From assembly GCA_018398765.1 (NCBI GenBank), contig JAHBMJ010000388.1, forward strand, positions 7,956 through 40,455: a stretch of DNA of 32,500 bases, written 5' to 3'. A program made the translations under genes and the position numbers. The stretch comes from Chromera velia. Lineage: Eukaryota > Sar > Chromeraceae. Below, piece after piece: positions 30,073 through 32,500 of the stretch. The notes beneath the pieces were generated by a model. That model was given only the letters and a program-made list of their open reading frames with translations. It had not been told where the DNA came from and did not search any database. Positions within the stretch are counted from its first letter, which is position 1; each line of letters opens with the position of its first letter.

Positions 30073-32500
30073 GAAAGAAGGAAAGAAGGAAAGAAAGAAA
30101 GAAAGAAAGAAAATGACGTGGGATAGGGAGGACAGAAAGACACATGCATTCGTTGCAACCCGTCCACTTCGAGTCGTTTGCTCCACCAAATCAGCAGAAA
30201 GCATGCATGCAGAATCATAATCAGGCCTCTGTGACTTTGCCCTGCTCTTTGTCTCTCTGTCTCTCCTATCTGCGCATCTCTATCTTATCTGCACACGTGC
30301 GCGTGAAGATATGTATGCCCACCATTAGAGAGGAAGAGAGAGAGCGCGAGAGAGAGACCAAAAGACGAACGAGACCCGTGAAAGAAAACAAAAGAAACCA
30401 ACACCCAAAGAGAGGGAGGCGCATGGAAGAAGAAATGGAAGAAGGAGAAACAGACGCGCCGACGCACTCGCAACGAGGCCCTCCAGGTTCTTGTAACTCG
30501 AAGCACAGCAGCACACAAGGGTTCCAGAGTTGTCCAGAAACCCCAAATTTCTGCATTCATTTTCACCCCAAGTTTCATACATTCGAAAAGAATTGAAAGG
30601 GAAACCCCAAATTTCTGTACGCACAACAGCAGCCAGAAGTGCAGGCGAAGAGAGAGAGGGCGACAAGTCACGAATCAAATGAGGTCTTATGCGGTCTCTA
30701 CAGTTTGACTGTGATACTCCAGAGGAAAGCAGAACCGCAGACAAGAAGAAAATCTCGAAAGGTTGTGTGACAAGGAGACCACTGTGTGCATAAGGAGGCA
30801 CAGTCATGTACTCAGACATCCACAACAAAAAAACGGAGACAAAAAGGAGCTTTTAGGGACAGGCGAGATGCAGGGAAGGCTCTTTGTTTCATCCTTTGCT
30901 TCTCGAAGAAAATCAGAGGGTTCTTTGAATGTGACCTGCAAGTGGCAGAAAAAGATGTTGTGCAGGTGGTCGCCTGGACGCACGTGACCTCCGACTTTGA
31001 AGCAACGTTGGGCGGCGTGGTCACCGAGGACGGTAGGCTAACCTGCAGGCAGACAGAGAGACAGACAGACAGACAGACAGAGTCCATCCTTTGAGAGGAG
31101 CACCAGACTCAAAAACATACACGTTTACCCAGTCGGAAAAAGTACCATTGCACAAAACGCACTTCAACGCTGCGCATTTGGCACCCTTTTAAAGGCACTT
31201 TTCGCTGGAATAGAGACCGAAAGGGAGCGCAACAAGAAAAAAAGAGCAGACCTCAACCAGCGGACTGATTCTTTTTTTAGACAAGAAGGAAAAGAGGTTT
31301 TTGCGGATTGAATCCCGTACATACTCAAAAAAGGGGCCAACCCCCCAATCCTGCATGCGCTCTGAAAGCCCTTCTTACGAAAGACTGCCAATCAAACTTT
31401 GCAGACACATGCCCAAATTACAAACAAATTTTTCCTCGTCTTCACTGAAAAATACAGAGGCCACCCCGGTAATTCATTTTATTTGCGGCCCATCATTCAT
31501 GTTACACCAGTAACGAAATAAGCAAGGGGACAAGAACGTAAAGAGTGTGTTTGAAGTTGATCTTTATACGTCATGTGGGCACAAAAACACAGGGCAAGGT
31601 TTGTTTGAGACAACCGCCATTCCTCCCGTCTGGCTGACTGGCTGACCGCTGCCTTGTCTGTGAACTGCGAATCTAGGTACGATTGCACGCGGGTGCCCAG
31701 AATGCTCTCTCCAGGGACACCCAGAGGGGTTTGGTCGACCGCCCAGGAGAAAGACAACGCCCGCCCGCCCGAACCTGCCAGCATCATCTCAACAAAAGAA
31801 AGAATGGAAGATCAGCGAAGACGATGAAAAAAAAGTCTATGCCGGTGTAACCAAGACATGCAGAGAAATTGAATGAATCGGGTGCCAGCGCATATCATGT
31901 GGATTTGGGAGCTGTCTTGAAGGGAGAGGATGCGCAGACCACCGTCCGGCCGGAAGGAAAACCAAAGGAAGGATCCCTCCCTGCTGCTCTCCTGGTCAAA
32001 TCATGATTGTTAATTTACTGATTCATTGGTTTACACACCGGCTACTCTATTCATGTATTCTTGCACTCGTTTATCCACACATTTCTAATCTGTCTCGTGG
32101 CAGAAACTCAAACTTTTCCTCCGTTCTTTTGTTTTGTCTCTCCTTCGCGGACCTTTGAGAATTTCGGCGTGCATGGCGACCTCCACACAGGTCGAAAAGA
32201 AGGCTGGAGCCACGAGGTGAGCTTCCATTTTTGCCTCAATAAGAGAACGCTCAGGGGGAGAGGCCTTCAGAGCGATAGAGGCCTGATCTGTGGGGAGATA
32301 GGCGGACAAGGAACTGAGCTGGTCAGACGTCAGGGCGTCCCGCAACAGTCCCCTCCCACTCCCACTTCCACTTTGCGGTCCAATCTCCTTCAGCTCCCTC
32401 TGTCCTGCCTCCTTTCCCTTCCCGAGAAATTCAACCAGAGAGTCTGGGTCAGATGATGCTGTCATACTTGCTGTCTGGGAGGTGAAGTCCGACATTGAGG
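4575..32500 (-). CDS. REJ-GPS-5TM polycystin-1-like membrane protein (51 exons, 5' end outside window)
   Basis: Whole-gene entry; the exons are listed separately. About 2,691 residues are visible. Order along the protein (local numbering from the window edge): REJ-type ectodomain about 1-1130, helical GAIN-like region about 1130-1545, GPS about 1550-1595, TM1 about 1620-1645, cytoplasmic loop of about 660 residues, TM2 to TM5 about 2310-2470, and an acidic C-tail to 2691. Diagnostic motifs are [17 protein letters not shown] followed by [18 protein letters not shown], typical of REJ/polycystin-1 proteins, and [10 protein letters not shown] of the GPS. Many N-x-S/T sites lie before TM1. By family knowledge such proteins sit in the plasma or ciliary membrane, cleave themselves at the GPS and act in sensing, adhesion or gamete recognition; the role here is inference. 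PLAT and the channel module are absent. Codon phase agrees across every junction, the main support for the model. Introns without a separate repeat entry hold nothing I recognise. Confidence 0.85.
5226..5337 (-). CDS. Exon 50: C-tail helix
   Basis: Encodes [20 protein letters not shown], then [17 protein letters not shown]. Acceptor ACACAG follows a (GATG)n tract rather than pyrimidines. The donor GTCAGTAAG is strong and of the type common in this gene. Phase 2 in and 0 out exactly bridge exons 49 and 51. Confidence 0.62.
5355..5485. repeat. (CATC/CATT)n tract in intron 49
   Basis: Tetranucleotide array alternating ATCC and ATTC blocks, just upstream (in gene sense) of the exon 50 acceptor. 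It replaces the usual pyrimidine tract on the coding strand. Confidence 0.95.
5804..6003 (-). CDS. Exon 49: acidic C-tail, first part
   Basis: Encodes [20 protein letters not shown], then [16 protein letters not shown] and a basic/Ala-rich end. Splicing at AAA|GTGAGC removes an in-frame TGA at 5800-5802 and leads in phase 2 to exon 50. If that donor were not used, the protein would end at this TGA. Confidence 0.75.
6274..6542 (-). CDS. Exon 48: TM5 and post-TM segment
   Basis: [20 protein letters not shown] then [14 protein letters not shown]5 with a central W-P-L, matching the conserved Pro-Leu in TM5 of polycystin-1. It continues through a basic hinge and a second, weaker hydrophobic stretch ([18 protein letters not shown]). 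The donor GTCAGTCG gives phase 0 as exon 49 needs; an earlier GTGTGG donor (exon end 6365) would give phase 2 and break the frame. Confidence 0.8.
6753..6891 (-). CDS. Exon 47: TM4
   Basis: [20 protein letters not shown] then [15 protein letters not shown]. The 'L-P/T-W...W/Y' entry and aromatic exit ('H-Y/Y-G') resemble polycystin-1 TM4. Phase 0 in, 1 out; donor GTCGGA. Confidence 0.86.
7244..7357 (-). CDS. Exon 46: TM3
   Basis: [20 protein letters not shown] then [11 protein letters not shown]3 ending in a basic 'L-F-x-K-x-F' edge, as in polycystin-1 ('L-F-R'). Phase 0/0; acceptor CATGCAG, donor GTGGGC. Confidence 0.88.
7859..7963 (-). CDS. Exon 45: TM2
   Basis: [17 protein letters not shown] forms TM2 (a little short; the preceding residues of exon 44 may extend it), followed by an outside loop and FKAQDL, matching the '...Q-D-L' lead-in to TM3 of polycystin-1. 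Phase 0/0; donor GTTGGT. Confidence 0.87.
8327..8429 (-). CDS. Exon 44: pre-TM2 H-P-x-x-S motif
   Basis: Encodes [20 protein letters not shown] followed by [14 protein letters not shown]. The 'H-P/H-W-x-x-S...P' segment before TM2 is typical of polycystin-1-family proteins, where it ends in R-F-T-R-x-Q-R; here that basic end is replaced by ATEIGK. Phase 2 in, 0 out. Confidence 0.85.
8758..9113 (-). CDS. Exon 43: loop exon
   Basis: 118 residues from [20 protein letters not shown] to [15 protein letters not shown]; mostly Ser/Gly/basic in the middle, with short hydrophobic ends. No domain recognised. Phase 0 in, 2 out; donor GTGAGTG, acceptor TTCAG. Confidence 0.85.
9400..9579 (-). CDS. Exon 42: acidic-then-basic loop exon
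   Basis: 60 residues: acidic first half ([12 protein letters not shown]) then a basic second half ([16 protein letters not shown]). Charge segregation suggests a disordered interaction segment. Phase 0/0; donor GTAGGTC. Confidence 0.82.
9899..9971. repeat. (CA)n microsatellite in intron 41
   Basis: About 73 bp of CA with two TA interruptions, in the 671-nt intron between exons 41 and 42. A short (GGCA)n lies at about 9788-9811. Confidence 0.97.
10251..11021 (-). CDS. Exon 41: largest exon, loop with duplicated acidic motif
   Basis: 257 residues with no recognised domain. Contains [15 protein letters not shown] and, about 48 residues on, [15 protein letters not shown], plus a polyproline run (PPPP), a Gln run (QQDQQQQ) and basic clusters. 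Phase 0/0; acceptor TGTGCAG, donor GTCAGTC. Likely disordered cytoplasmic scaffold. Confidence 0.88.
11286..11545. repeat. Purine-rich tract with (GGCA)n and (GA)n in intron 40
   Basis: Almost pure A/G on the plus strand (pyrimidine-rich in the transcript), with (GGCA)n at about 11347-11364 and (GA)n at about 11440-11466. It lies near the 5' end of the 544-nt intron 40. Confidence 0.9.
11566..11703 (-). CDS. Exon 40: acidic loop exon
   Basis: 46 residues starting [19 protein letters not shown], low-complexity and acidic, ending SVVLPGLQ. Phase 0/0; donor GTCAATG. Confidence 0.8.
12125..12367 (-). CDS. Exon 39: charged cytoplasmic loop
   Basis: 81 residues: a basic helix ([20 protein letters not shown]) then Ser/Asp-rich sequence ([18 protein letters not shown]). 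No domain recognised. Phase 0/0, acceptor TGCAG, donor GTTTGT. Confidence 0.85.
12730..12834 (-). CDS. Exon 38: loop, membrane-proximal
   Basis: Encodes [20 protein letters not shown], then [15 protein letters not shown]. The short hydrophobic part (about 13 residues) is too short for a confident extra TM. Phase 0/0. Confidence 0.85.
12948..13050. repeat. (GA)n tract in intron 37
   Basis: GAGA/AAAG array of about 100 bp on the plus strand, CT-rich in the transcript, between exons 37 and 38. Confidence 0.95.
13197..13385 (-). CDS. Exon 37: TM1 and start of cytoplasmic loop
   Basis: [19 protein letters not shown] and the next few residues form a strongly hydrophobic helix, TM1, followed by a basic stretch ([11 protein letters not shown]) that places the loop inside. 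In polycystin-1 a PLAT domain would follow; it is not visible here. Donor GTCAGTC. Confidence 0.92.
13596..13649 (-). CDS. Exon 36: basic juxtamembrane segment
   Basis: Encodes 18 residues, [18 protein letters not shown], between the GPS and TM1. Phase 0/0; acceptor TTGCAG, donor GTGGGC. Confidence 0.8.
13946..14093 (-). CDS. Exon 35: GPS motif (autoproteolysis site)
   Basis: Contains [11 protein letters not shown] and, 23 residues after that Cys, [15 protein letters not shown]. This is the canonical GPS pattern: W...G-C, C-x-C, H-L-(S/T). In adhesion GPCRs and polycystin-1 cleavage occurs between Leu and Ser/Thr of H-L-(S/T); here it would be between Leu and Ser. Followed about 20 residues later by TM1, the normal position. 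Confidence 0.93.
14317..14468 (-). CDS. Exon 34: GAIN-like strands, first GPS Cys
   Basis: Encodes [20 protein letters not shown] and ends IESPLLTC; the last Cys is the first of the GPS set. Donor GTCAGTA splits an Arg codon (phase 2). Confidence 0.85.
14863..14995 (-). CDS. Exon 33: GAIN-like strands
   Basis: Encodes [20 protein letters not shown], then [20 protein letters not shown]. Phase 2 in, 0 out; canonical donor GTAAGT. Confidence 0.82.
15231..15338 (-). CDS. Exon 32: glycosylated GAIN-like strand
   Basis: Encodes [20 protein letters not shown], then [15 protein letters not shown], with three N-glycosylation sites (NFT, NVS, NRT). Phase 2/2; donor GTTGGTC. Confidence 0.83.
15536..15862. 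repeat. Long polypyrimidine (CTTT)n tract in intron 31
   Basis: About 325 bp of CTTT, CTTTT, CTCT and CCCT on the plus strand. In the transcript this is purine-rich and lies immediately after the exon 31 donor. Mirror symmetry makes it a candidate for triplex DNA. Confidence 0.95.
15874..16082 (-). CDS. Exon 31: GAIN-like region
   Basis: 69 residues: a Gly/Arg-rich start, then [14 protein letters not shown] and [17 protein letters not shown]. Acceptor TTGCAG, donor GTGCGC, phase 2 out. Confidence 0.8.
16083..17148. other. Intron 30, the longest (1,066 nt)
   Basis: Holds a (CA)n array at about 16737-16792 and surrounding CACA/TGCATG-rich sequence. Both strands were checked for exons and RNA genes; none is supported, and the phase of exons 30 and 31 needs none. 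Confidence 0.7.
17149..17250 (-). CDS. Exon 30: GAIN-like strand
   Basis: Encodes [19 protein letters not shown] and [15 protein letters not shown]. Acceptor TTCAG, donor GTGAAC; phase 0/0. The hydrophobic stretch is interrupted by small and polar residues and is read as a buried strand/helix, not a membrane span. Confidence 0.75.
17334..17612 (-). CDS. Exon 29: long helical GAIN-like exon
   Basis: 93 residues of charged amphipathic helix, including [19 protein letters not shown] and [20 protein letters not shown], then [20 protein letters not shown]. Starts with an internal Met codon directly after TGCAG, which is not an initiator because the frame continues upstream in phase 0. Confidence 0.85.
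17937..18002 (-). CDS. Exon 28: 66-nt helical exon
   Basis: Encodes [18 protein letters not shown] and LLYQ. Exact codon boundaries at both ends; acceptor TGCAG, donor GTTTGT. Confidence 0.76.
18191..18415. repeat. Long polypyrimidine (CTTT/CTTC/CT)n tract in intron 27
   Basis: About 225 bp with runs of TTTC, then CTTC, TTTC again and CT dinucleotides on the plus strand, in the 746-nt intron between exons 27 and 28. Confidence 0.95.
18749..18860 (-). CDS. Exon 27: GAIN-like helix
   Basis: Encodes [19 protein letters not shown], then [18 protein letters not shown]. Phase 2 in, 0 out selects this frame of three. Donor GTCAGTC. Confidence 0.8.
19342..19442 (-). CDS. Exon 26: GAIN-like helix
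   Basis: Encodes [18 protein letters not shown], then [15 protein letters not shown]; amphipathic helices like those between REJ and GPS in polycystin-1. Acceptor GCGCAG, donor GTCAGTC, phase 2 out. Confidence 0.82.
19758..19871 (-). CDS. Exon 25: start of helical GAIN-like region
   Basis: Encodes [20 protein letters not shown] and then [18 protein letters not shown]. It splices exactly onto exon 24 in phase 0. Acceptor GAGCAG, canonical donor GTAAGT. Confidence 0.72.
20222..20419 (-). CDS. Exon 24: LPEG...DSLGA unit, end of REJ region
   Basis: 66 residues: [20 protein letters not shown] is the 'L-P-x-G-x-x-x-x-x-V-x-V-x-D-x-x-G-A' strand pair ending the REJ region in polycystin-1 homologues. 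Phase 0/0, acceptor CTGCAG, donor GTACGT. Confidence 0.9.
20654..20789 (-). CDS. Exon 23: W-T-D...P-L-x-Y-x-F unit
   Basis: Encodes [13 protein letters not shown] followed by [18 protein letters not shown]. 'G-x-A-x-T-x-F...W-x-D...P-L-x-Y-x-F' is among the most recognisable signatures of the REJ region of polycystin-1 and sperm receptors. Phase 2 in, 0 out. Donor GTCAGTG. Confidence 0.92.
21138..21218 (-). CDS. Exon 22: polycystin-type REJ C-terminal unit, first part
   Basis: Encodes [20 protein letters not shown], then ILDVNP. Together with exon 23 it matches the 'P-x-x-G-x-x-x-V-x-P-x-x-G-x-A-x-x-T-x-F' unit of polycystin-1/REJ proteins. Donor GTGAGTG, phase 2. Confidence 0.85.
21636..21770 (-). 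CDS. Exon 21: ectodomain segment
   Basis: Encodes [15 protein letters not shown], then [16 protein letters not shown] and PYCKQ, with two Cys near its end. Phase 2/2. Acceptor CTACAG after a pyrimidine tract. The donor GTAAAG lies just before an in-frame TAA that the intron removes. Confidence 0.68.
21814..21903 (-). CDS. Exon 20: ectodomain strand
   Basis: Encodes [18 protein letters not shown], then [11 protein letters not shown]; a 'Y-x-F' strand with an NST site. Followed by an unusually short 43-nt intron that contains an in-frame stop, so it must be removed. Confidence 0.78.
22082..22215 (-). CDS. Exon 19: Cys-containing ectodomain segment
   Basis: Begins [17 protein letters not shown] and ends [13 protein letters not shown]; two Cys residues could pair. 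It has no Met-initiated frame and was found from its splice sites (acceptor TGCAG, canonical donor GTAAGT) and phase (0 in, 2 out). Confidence 0.75.
22437..22542 (-). CDS. Exon 18: ectodomain segment
   Basis: Encodes [19 protein letters not shown], then [16 protein letters not shown], a strand-turn-strand piece with one Cys and an NSS site. Phase 2 in, 0 out. Donor GTTGGT. Confidence 0.78.
22902..23114 (-). CDS. Exon 17: REJ module 3 terminal strands
   Basis: Encodes [16 protein letters not shown], then [11 protein letters not shown], the 'Y-x-F-x-L-x-V' and 'A-x-V-x-V' strands closing an REJ module, with an NAS site. The donor is GTTAGTC (phase 2); a second GT four bases downstream would break the frame of exon 18. 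Confidence 0.82.
23432..23535 (-). CDS. Exon 16: REJ module 3, P-G turn strand
   Basis: Encodes [20 protein letters not shown]: the 'L-x-x-F-Y-P-G' turn followed by an edge strand, matching the 'L-x-P-G-x-x-Y-x-F' turn of REJ modules. N-glycosylation site NFT. Phase 0 in, 2 out; donor GTCGGTC. Confidence 0.82.
23721..23768. repeat. (CA)n microsatellite in intron 15
   Basis: About 48 bp CA array with one AA interruption between exons 15 and 16. Confidence 0.95.
23879..23991 (-). CDS. Exon 15: ectodomain segment
   Basis: Encodes about 37 residues with [20 protein letters not shown] at the end, a strand with one Cys. Phase 1 in, 0 out. Acceptor GAGCAG, donor GTGAGTG. Confidence 0.78.
24237..24267. 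repeat. (TG)n microsatellite in intron 14
   Basis: About 30 bp TG array on the plus strand between exons 14 and 15. Confidence 0.95.
24415..24506 (-). CDS. Exon 14: Thr/Pro/Ser-rich linker
   Basis: Encodes [20 protein letters not shown] and more of the same, a mucin-like spacer likely O-glycosylated in the ectodomain. Phase 2 in, 1 out. Acceptor TGCAG, donor GTTGGC. Confidence 0.75.
24911..24960. repeat. (GTCT/GTCC)n array in intron 13, left
   Basis: Tetranucleotide array on the plus strand, about 65 bp from an inverted partner at 25027-25084 in the same intron. Confidence 0.93.
25027..25084. repeat. (CAGA)n array in intron 13, right
   Basis: ACAG/CAGA array, reverse-complementary in motif to the GTCT part of 24911-24960, so the pair can fold back. 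Confidence 0.95.
25225..25266 (-). CDS. Exon 13: 42-nt exon, Cys and Thr/Ser linker
   Basis: A small exon encoding [13 protein letters not shown], supplying the Cys expected just after the REJ core Trp strand. Phase 2 on both sides fits the neighbours. Acceptor TTGCAG, donor GTTTGT. Confidence 0.7.
25722..25841 (-). CDS. Exon 12: REJ module 3 core
   Basis: Encodes [15 protein letters not shown] and, near its end, TAGLSYSWT. 'LDAS-x-S-x-D...L-x-Y-x-W' is the classic REJ/PKD-like opening. The split Thr codon is completed by exon 13 and followed directly by a Cys. Phase 2/2. Donor GTCAGTC. Confidence 0.88.
26284..26402 (-). CDS. Exon 11: ectodomain beta strands
   Basis: Encodes [19 protein letters not shown], then [18 protein letters not shown]: a 'Y-x-A-G-x-Y-x-x-x-I-x-F' strand pair ending the second REJ-type module. 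Phase 0 in, 2 out. Donor GTACAAG. Confidence 0.78.
26697..26798 (-). CDS. Exon 10: ectodomain segment
   Basis: 34 residues starting [16 protein letters not shown], a strand then an acidic linker. Exact codon boundaries on both sides (phase 0/0). Acceptor TGCAG, donor GTTTGT. Confidence 0.75.
27125..27278 (-). CDS. Exon 9: REJ module 2 core
   Basis: Encodes [17 protein letters not shown], then [18 protein letters not shown] and YNYTFE: the 'Y-x-W' strand, the 'L-x-I-P-x-x-L-x-P-G' turn and the 'Y-x-F' strand typical of REJ domains. Contains an N-glycosylation site (NYT). Phase 2 in, 0 out. Confidence 0.88.
27296..27396. repeat. (CA)n microsatellite in intron 8
   Basis: About 100 bp of CA with scattered G interruptions, upstream of the exon 9 acceptor only in the plus-strand sense; in the transcript it is TG-rich and lies shortly before exon 9. 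Confidence 0.95.
27819..27958. repeat. (GTCA)n array beginning at the exon 8 donor
   Basis: About 140 bp of TGAC on the plus strand, GTCA in the transcript, with four single-base interruptions. The first GTCAGTC is the splice donor of exon 8. Confidence 0.95.
27959..28128 (-). CDS. Exon 8: REJ module 2, first part
   Basis: Encodes [18 protein letters not shown], then [14 protein letters not shown]: a 'V-x-V-x-x-P-L' linker strand followed by the GSGG element that opens the next REJ module. Acceptor TGCAG. The donor GTCAGTC is the first unit of a (GTCA)n array. Leaves in phase 2. Confidence 0.82.
28244..28282. repeat. (GGCA)n tract in intron 7
   Basis: Short GGCA/AGCA array; GCCT/TGCC in the transcript, between exons 7 and 8. 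Confidence 0.9.
28556..28610 (-). CDS. Exon 7: REJ module 1 terminal strands
   Basis: Encodes [18 protein letters not shown], the 'Y-x-F-x-V-x-V-x-N' strand that ends REJ modules. The GT donor two bases to the right would leave phase 1 and break the frame of exon 8. The GC donor AAG|GCAGGT keeps it and gives [11 protein letters not shown], so a GC-AG intron is preferred. Confidence 0.72.
29037..29374 (-). CDS. Exon 6: long ectodomain exon
   Basis: 112 residues: a basic/Asp-rich start, an aromatic core ([17 protein letters not shown]), then an acidic/basic stretch ([19 protein letters not shown]). Ends ...STDSSFSS and splices in phase 2 into [13 protein letters not shown]. Donor GTGAGTG, acceptor TGCAG. 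Confidence 0.78.
29898..29995 (-). CDS. Exon 5: ectodomain, hydrophobic/aromatic strand
   Basis: Encodes [19 protein letters not shown] and then [13 protein letters not shown], with aromatic and hydrophobic spacing typical of a beta-sandwich. Phase 1 in, 0 out. Acceptor TGCAG comes directly after a (GAAA)n tract; donor GTTGGT. Confidence 0.72.
30004..30112. repeat. (GAAA)n tract in intron 4
   Basis: About 110 bp GAAA/GGAA array; TTTC in the transcript, where it forms the pyrimidine tract just before the exon 5 acceptor. Confidence 0.95.
30468..30550 (-). CDS. Exon 4: short Cys-rich ectodomain segment
   Basis: Found by phase: it converts the phase 2 left by exon 3 to the phase 1 needed by exon 5. 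It encodes [20 protein letters not shown] and a few more residues. Acceptor TGCAG, donor GTGCGT. A near copy of its acceptor and first bases lies 63 nt upstream (see findings). Confidence 0.55.
30936..31042 (-). CDS. Exon 3: Cys/Thr-rich ectodomain segment
   Basis: Encodes about 35 residues starting [11 protein letters not shown] and rich in Thr and Cys ([11 protein letters not shown]). Acceptor TGCAG lies right after a (GTCT)n tract; donor GTCACA is weak. Phase 0 in and 2 out match both neighbours. No named domain is visible. Confidence 0.6.
31048..31081. repeat. (GACA)n tract before exon 3
   Basis: GACA/GAGA array; TGTC in the transcript, ending a few bases from the exon 3 acceptor and serving as its pyrimidine-containing tract. 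Confidence 0.92.
31647..31774 (-). CDS. Exon 2: REJ module 1 core ([11 protein letters not shown])
   Basis: Carries [15 protein letters not shown], the serine/glycine and core tryptophan strand seen in REJ domains. The acceptor is GGCAG; the donor is GTCAGCC. Enters in phase 1 and leaves in phase 0. Confidence 0.82.
32153..32500 (-). CDS. Exon 1 (partial): REJ module 1, first part
   Basis: The reading frame is open to the window edge, so the exon or gene continues upstream. A Met codon at 32493-32495 is internal to an open frame and is not taken as the start. The C-terminal part reads [16 protein letters not shown] and splices (phase 1) into [14 protein letters not shown], the 'Cys - beta strand - GSGGR - W' opening of an REJ module. 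The donor is GTCCGC. Confidence 0.8.

Overview
This is a eukaryotic genomic window dominated by one very large, intron-rich gene on the minus strand. It enters the window at the right edge (its 5' end lies beyond 32500) and ends with a TAA at 4575. I could trace 51 exons (8,078 nt, about 2,691 residues plus stop). Frame and codon phase are kept across all 50 introns, provided one intron is GC-AG (donor at 28555). No plus-strand gene is supported. No viral, retroviral, Polinton or toxin-like sequence was recognised.

The protein reads as a polycystin-1/REJ-family membrane protein. A long glycosylated ectodomain with REJ-type modules (exons 1-24, about 32500-20222) is followed by a helical GAIN-like stretch (exons 25-34) and a clear GPS autoproteolysis motif (exon 35, 13946-14093). 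TM1 is in exon 37. A loop of about 660 residues, acidic and low-complexity, follows, and then TM2-TM5 (exons 45-48) that resemble polycystin-1 TM2-TM5. The protein closes with an acidic tail of about 170 residues. I see neither the PLAT domain that polycystin-1 carries after TM1 nor the TRP-like six-helix channel that follows its TM5. The layout is therefore REJ-GPS-5TM: a sensor/adhesion half of polycystin-1 without the channel.

Introns are 43 to 1,066 nt and full of simple repeats: (CA)n, (GA)n, (CTTT)n, (GACA)n and (GACT)n. The splice signals are distinctive. Forty of 50 acceptors are TGCAG, and 28 of 50 donors have a pyrimidine at +3, with GTCAGT recurring ten times. One donor opens a 140-bp GTCA array.

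The left 4.5 kb is AT-richer 3' flank. It holds a near-perfect 268-bp inverted repeat (arms 1-268 and 441-708), a degenerate CAACA-type repeat field (about 2170-2535), and a complete non-autonomous DNA transposon at 3114-4282 with terminal inverted repeats and an exact 8-bp target duplication, most like hAT.

The organism is probably a protist with intron-dense genes and REJ proteins. A photosynthetic alveolate such as a chromerid (for example Chromera) would fit, but this is a guess from gene style, not a demonstrated assignment.
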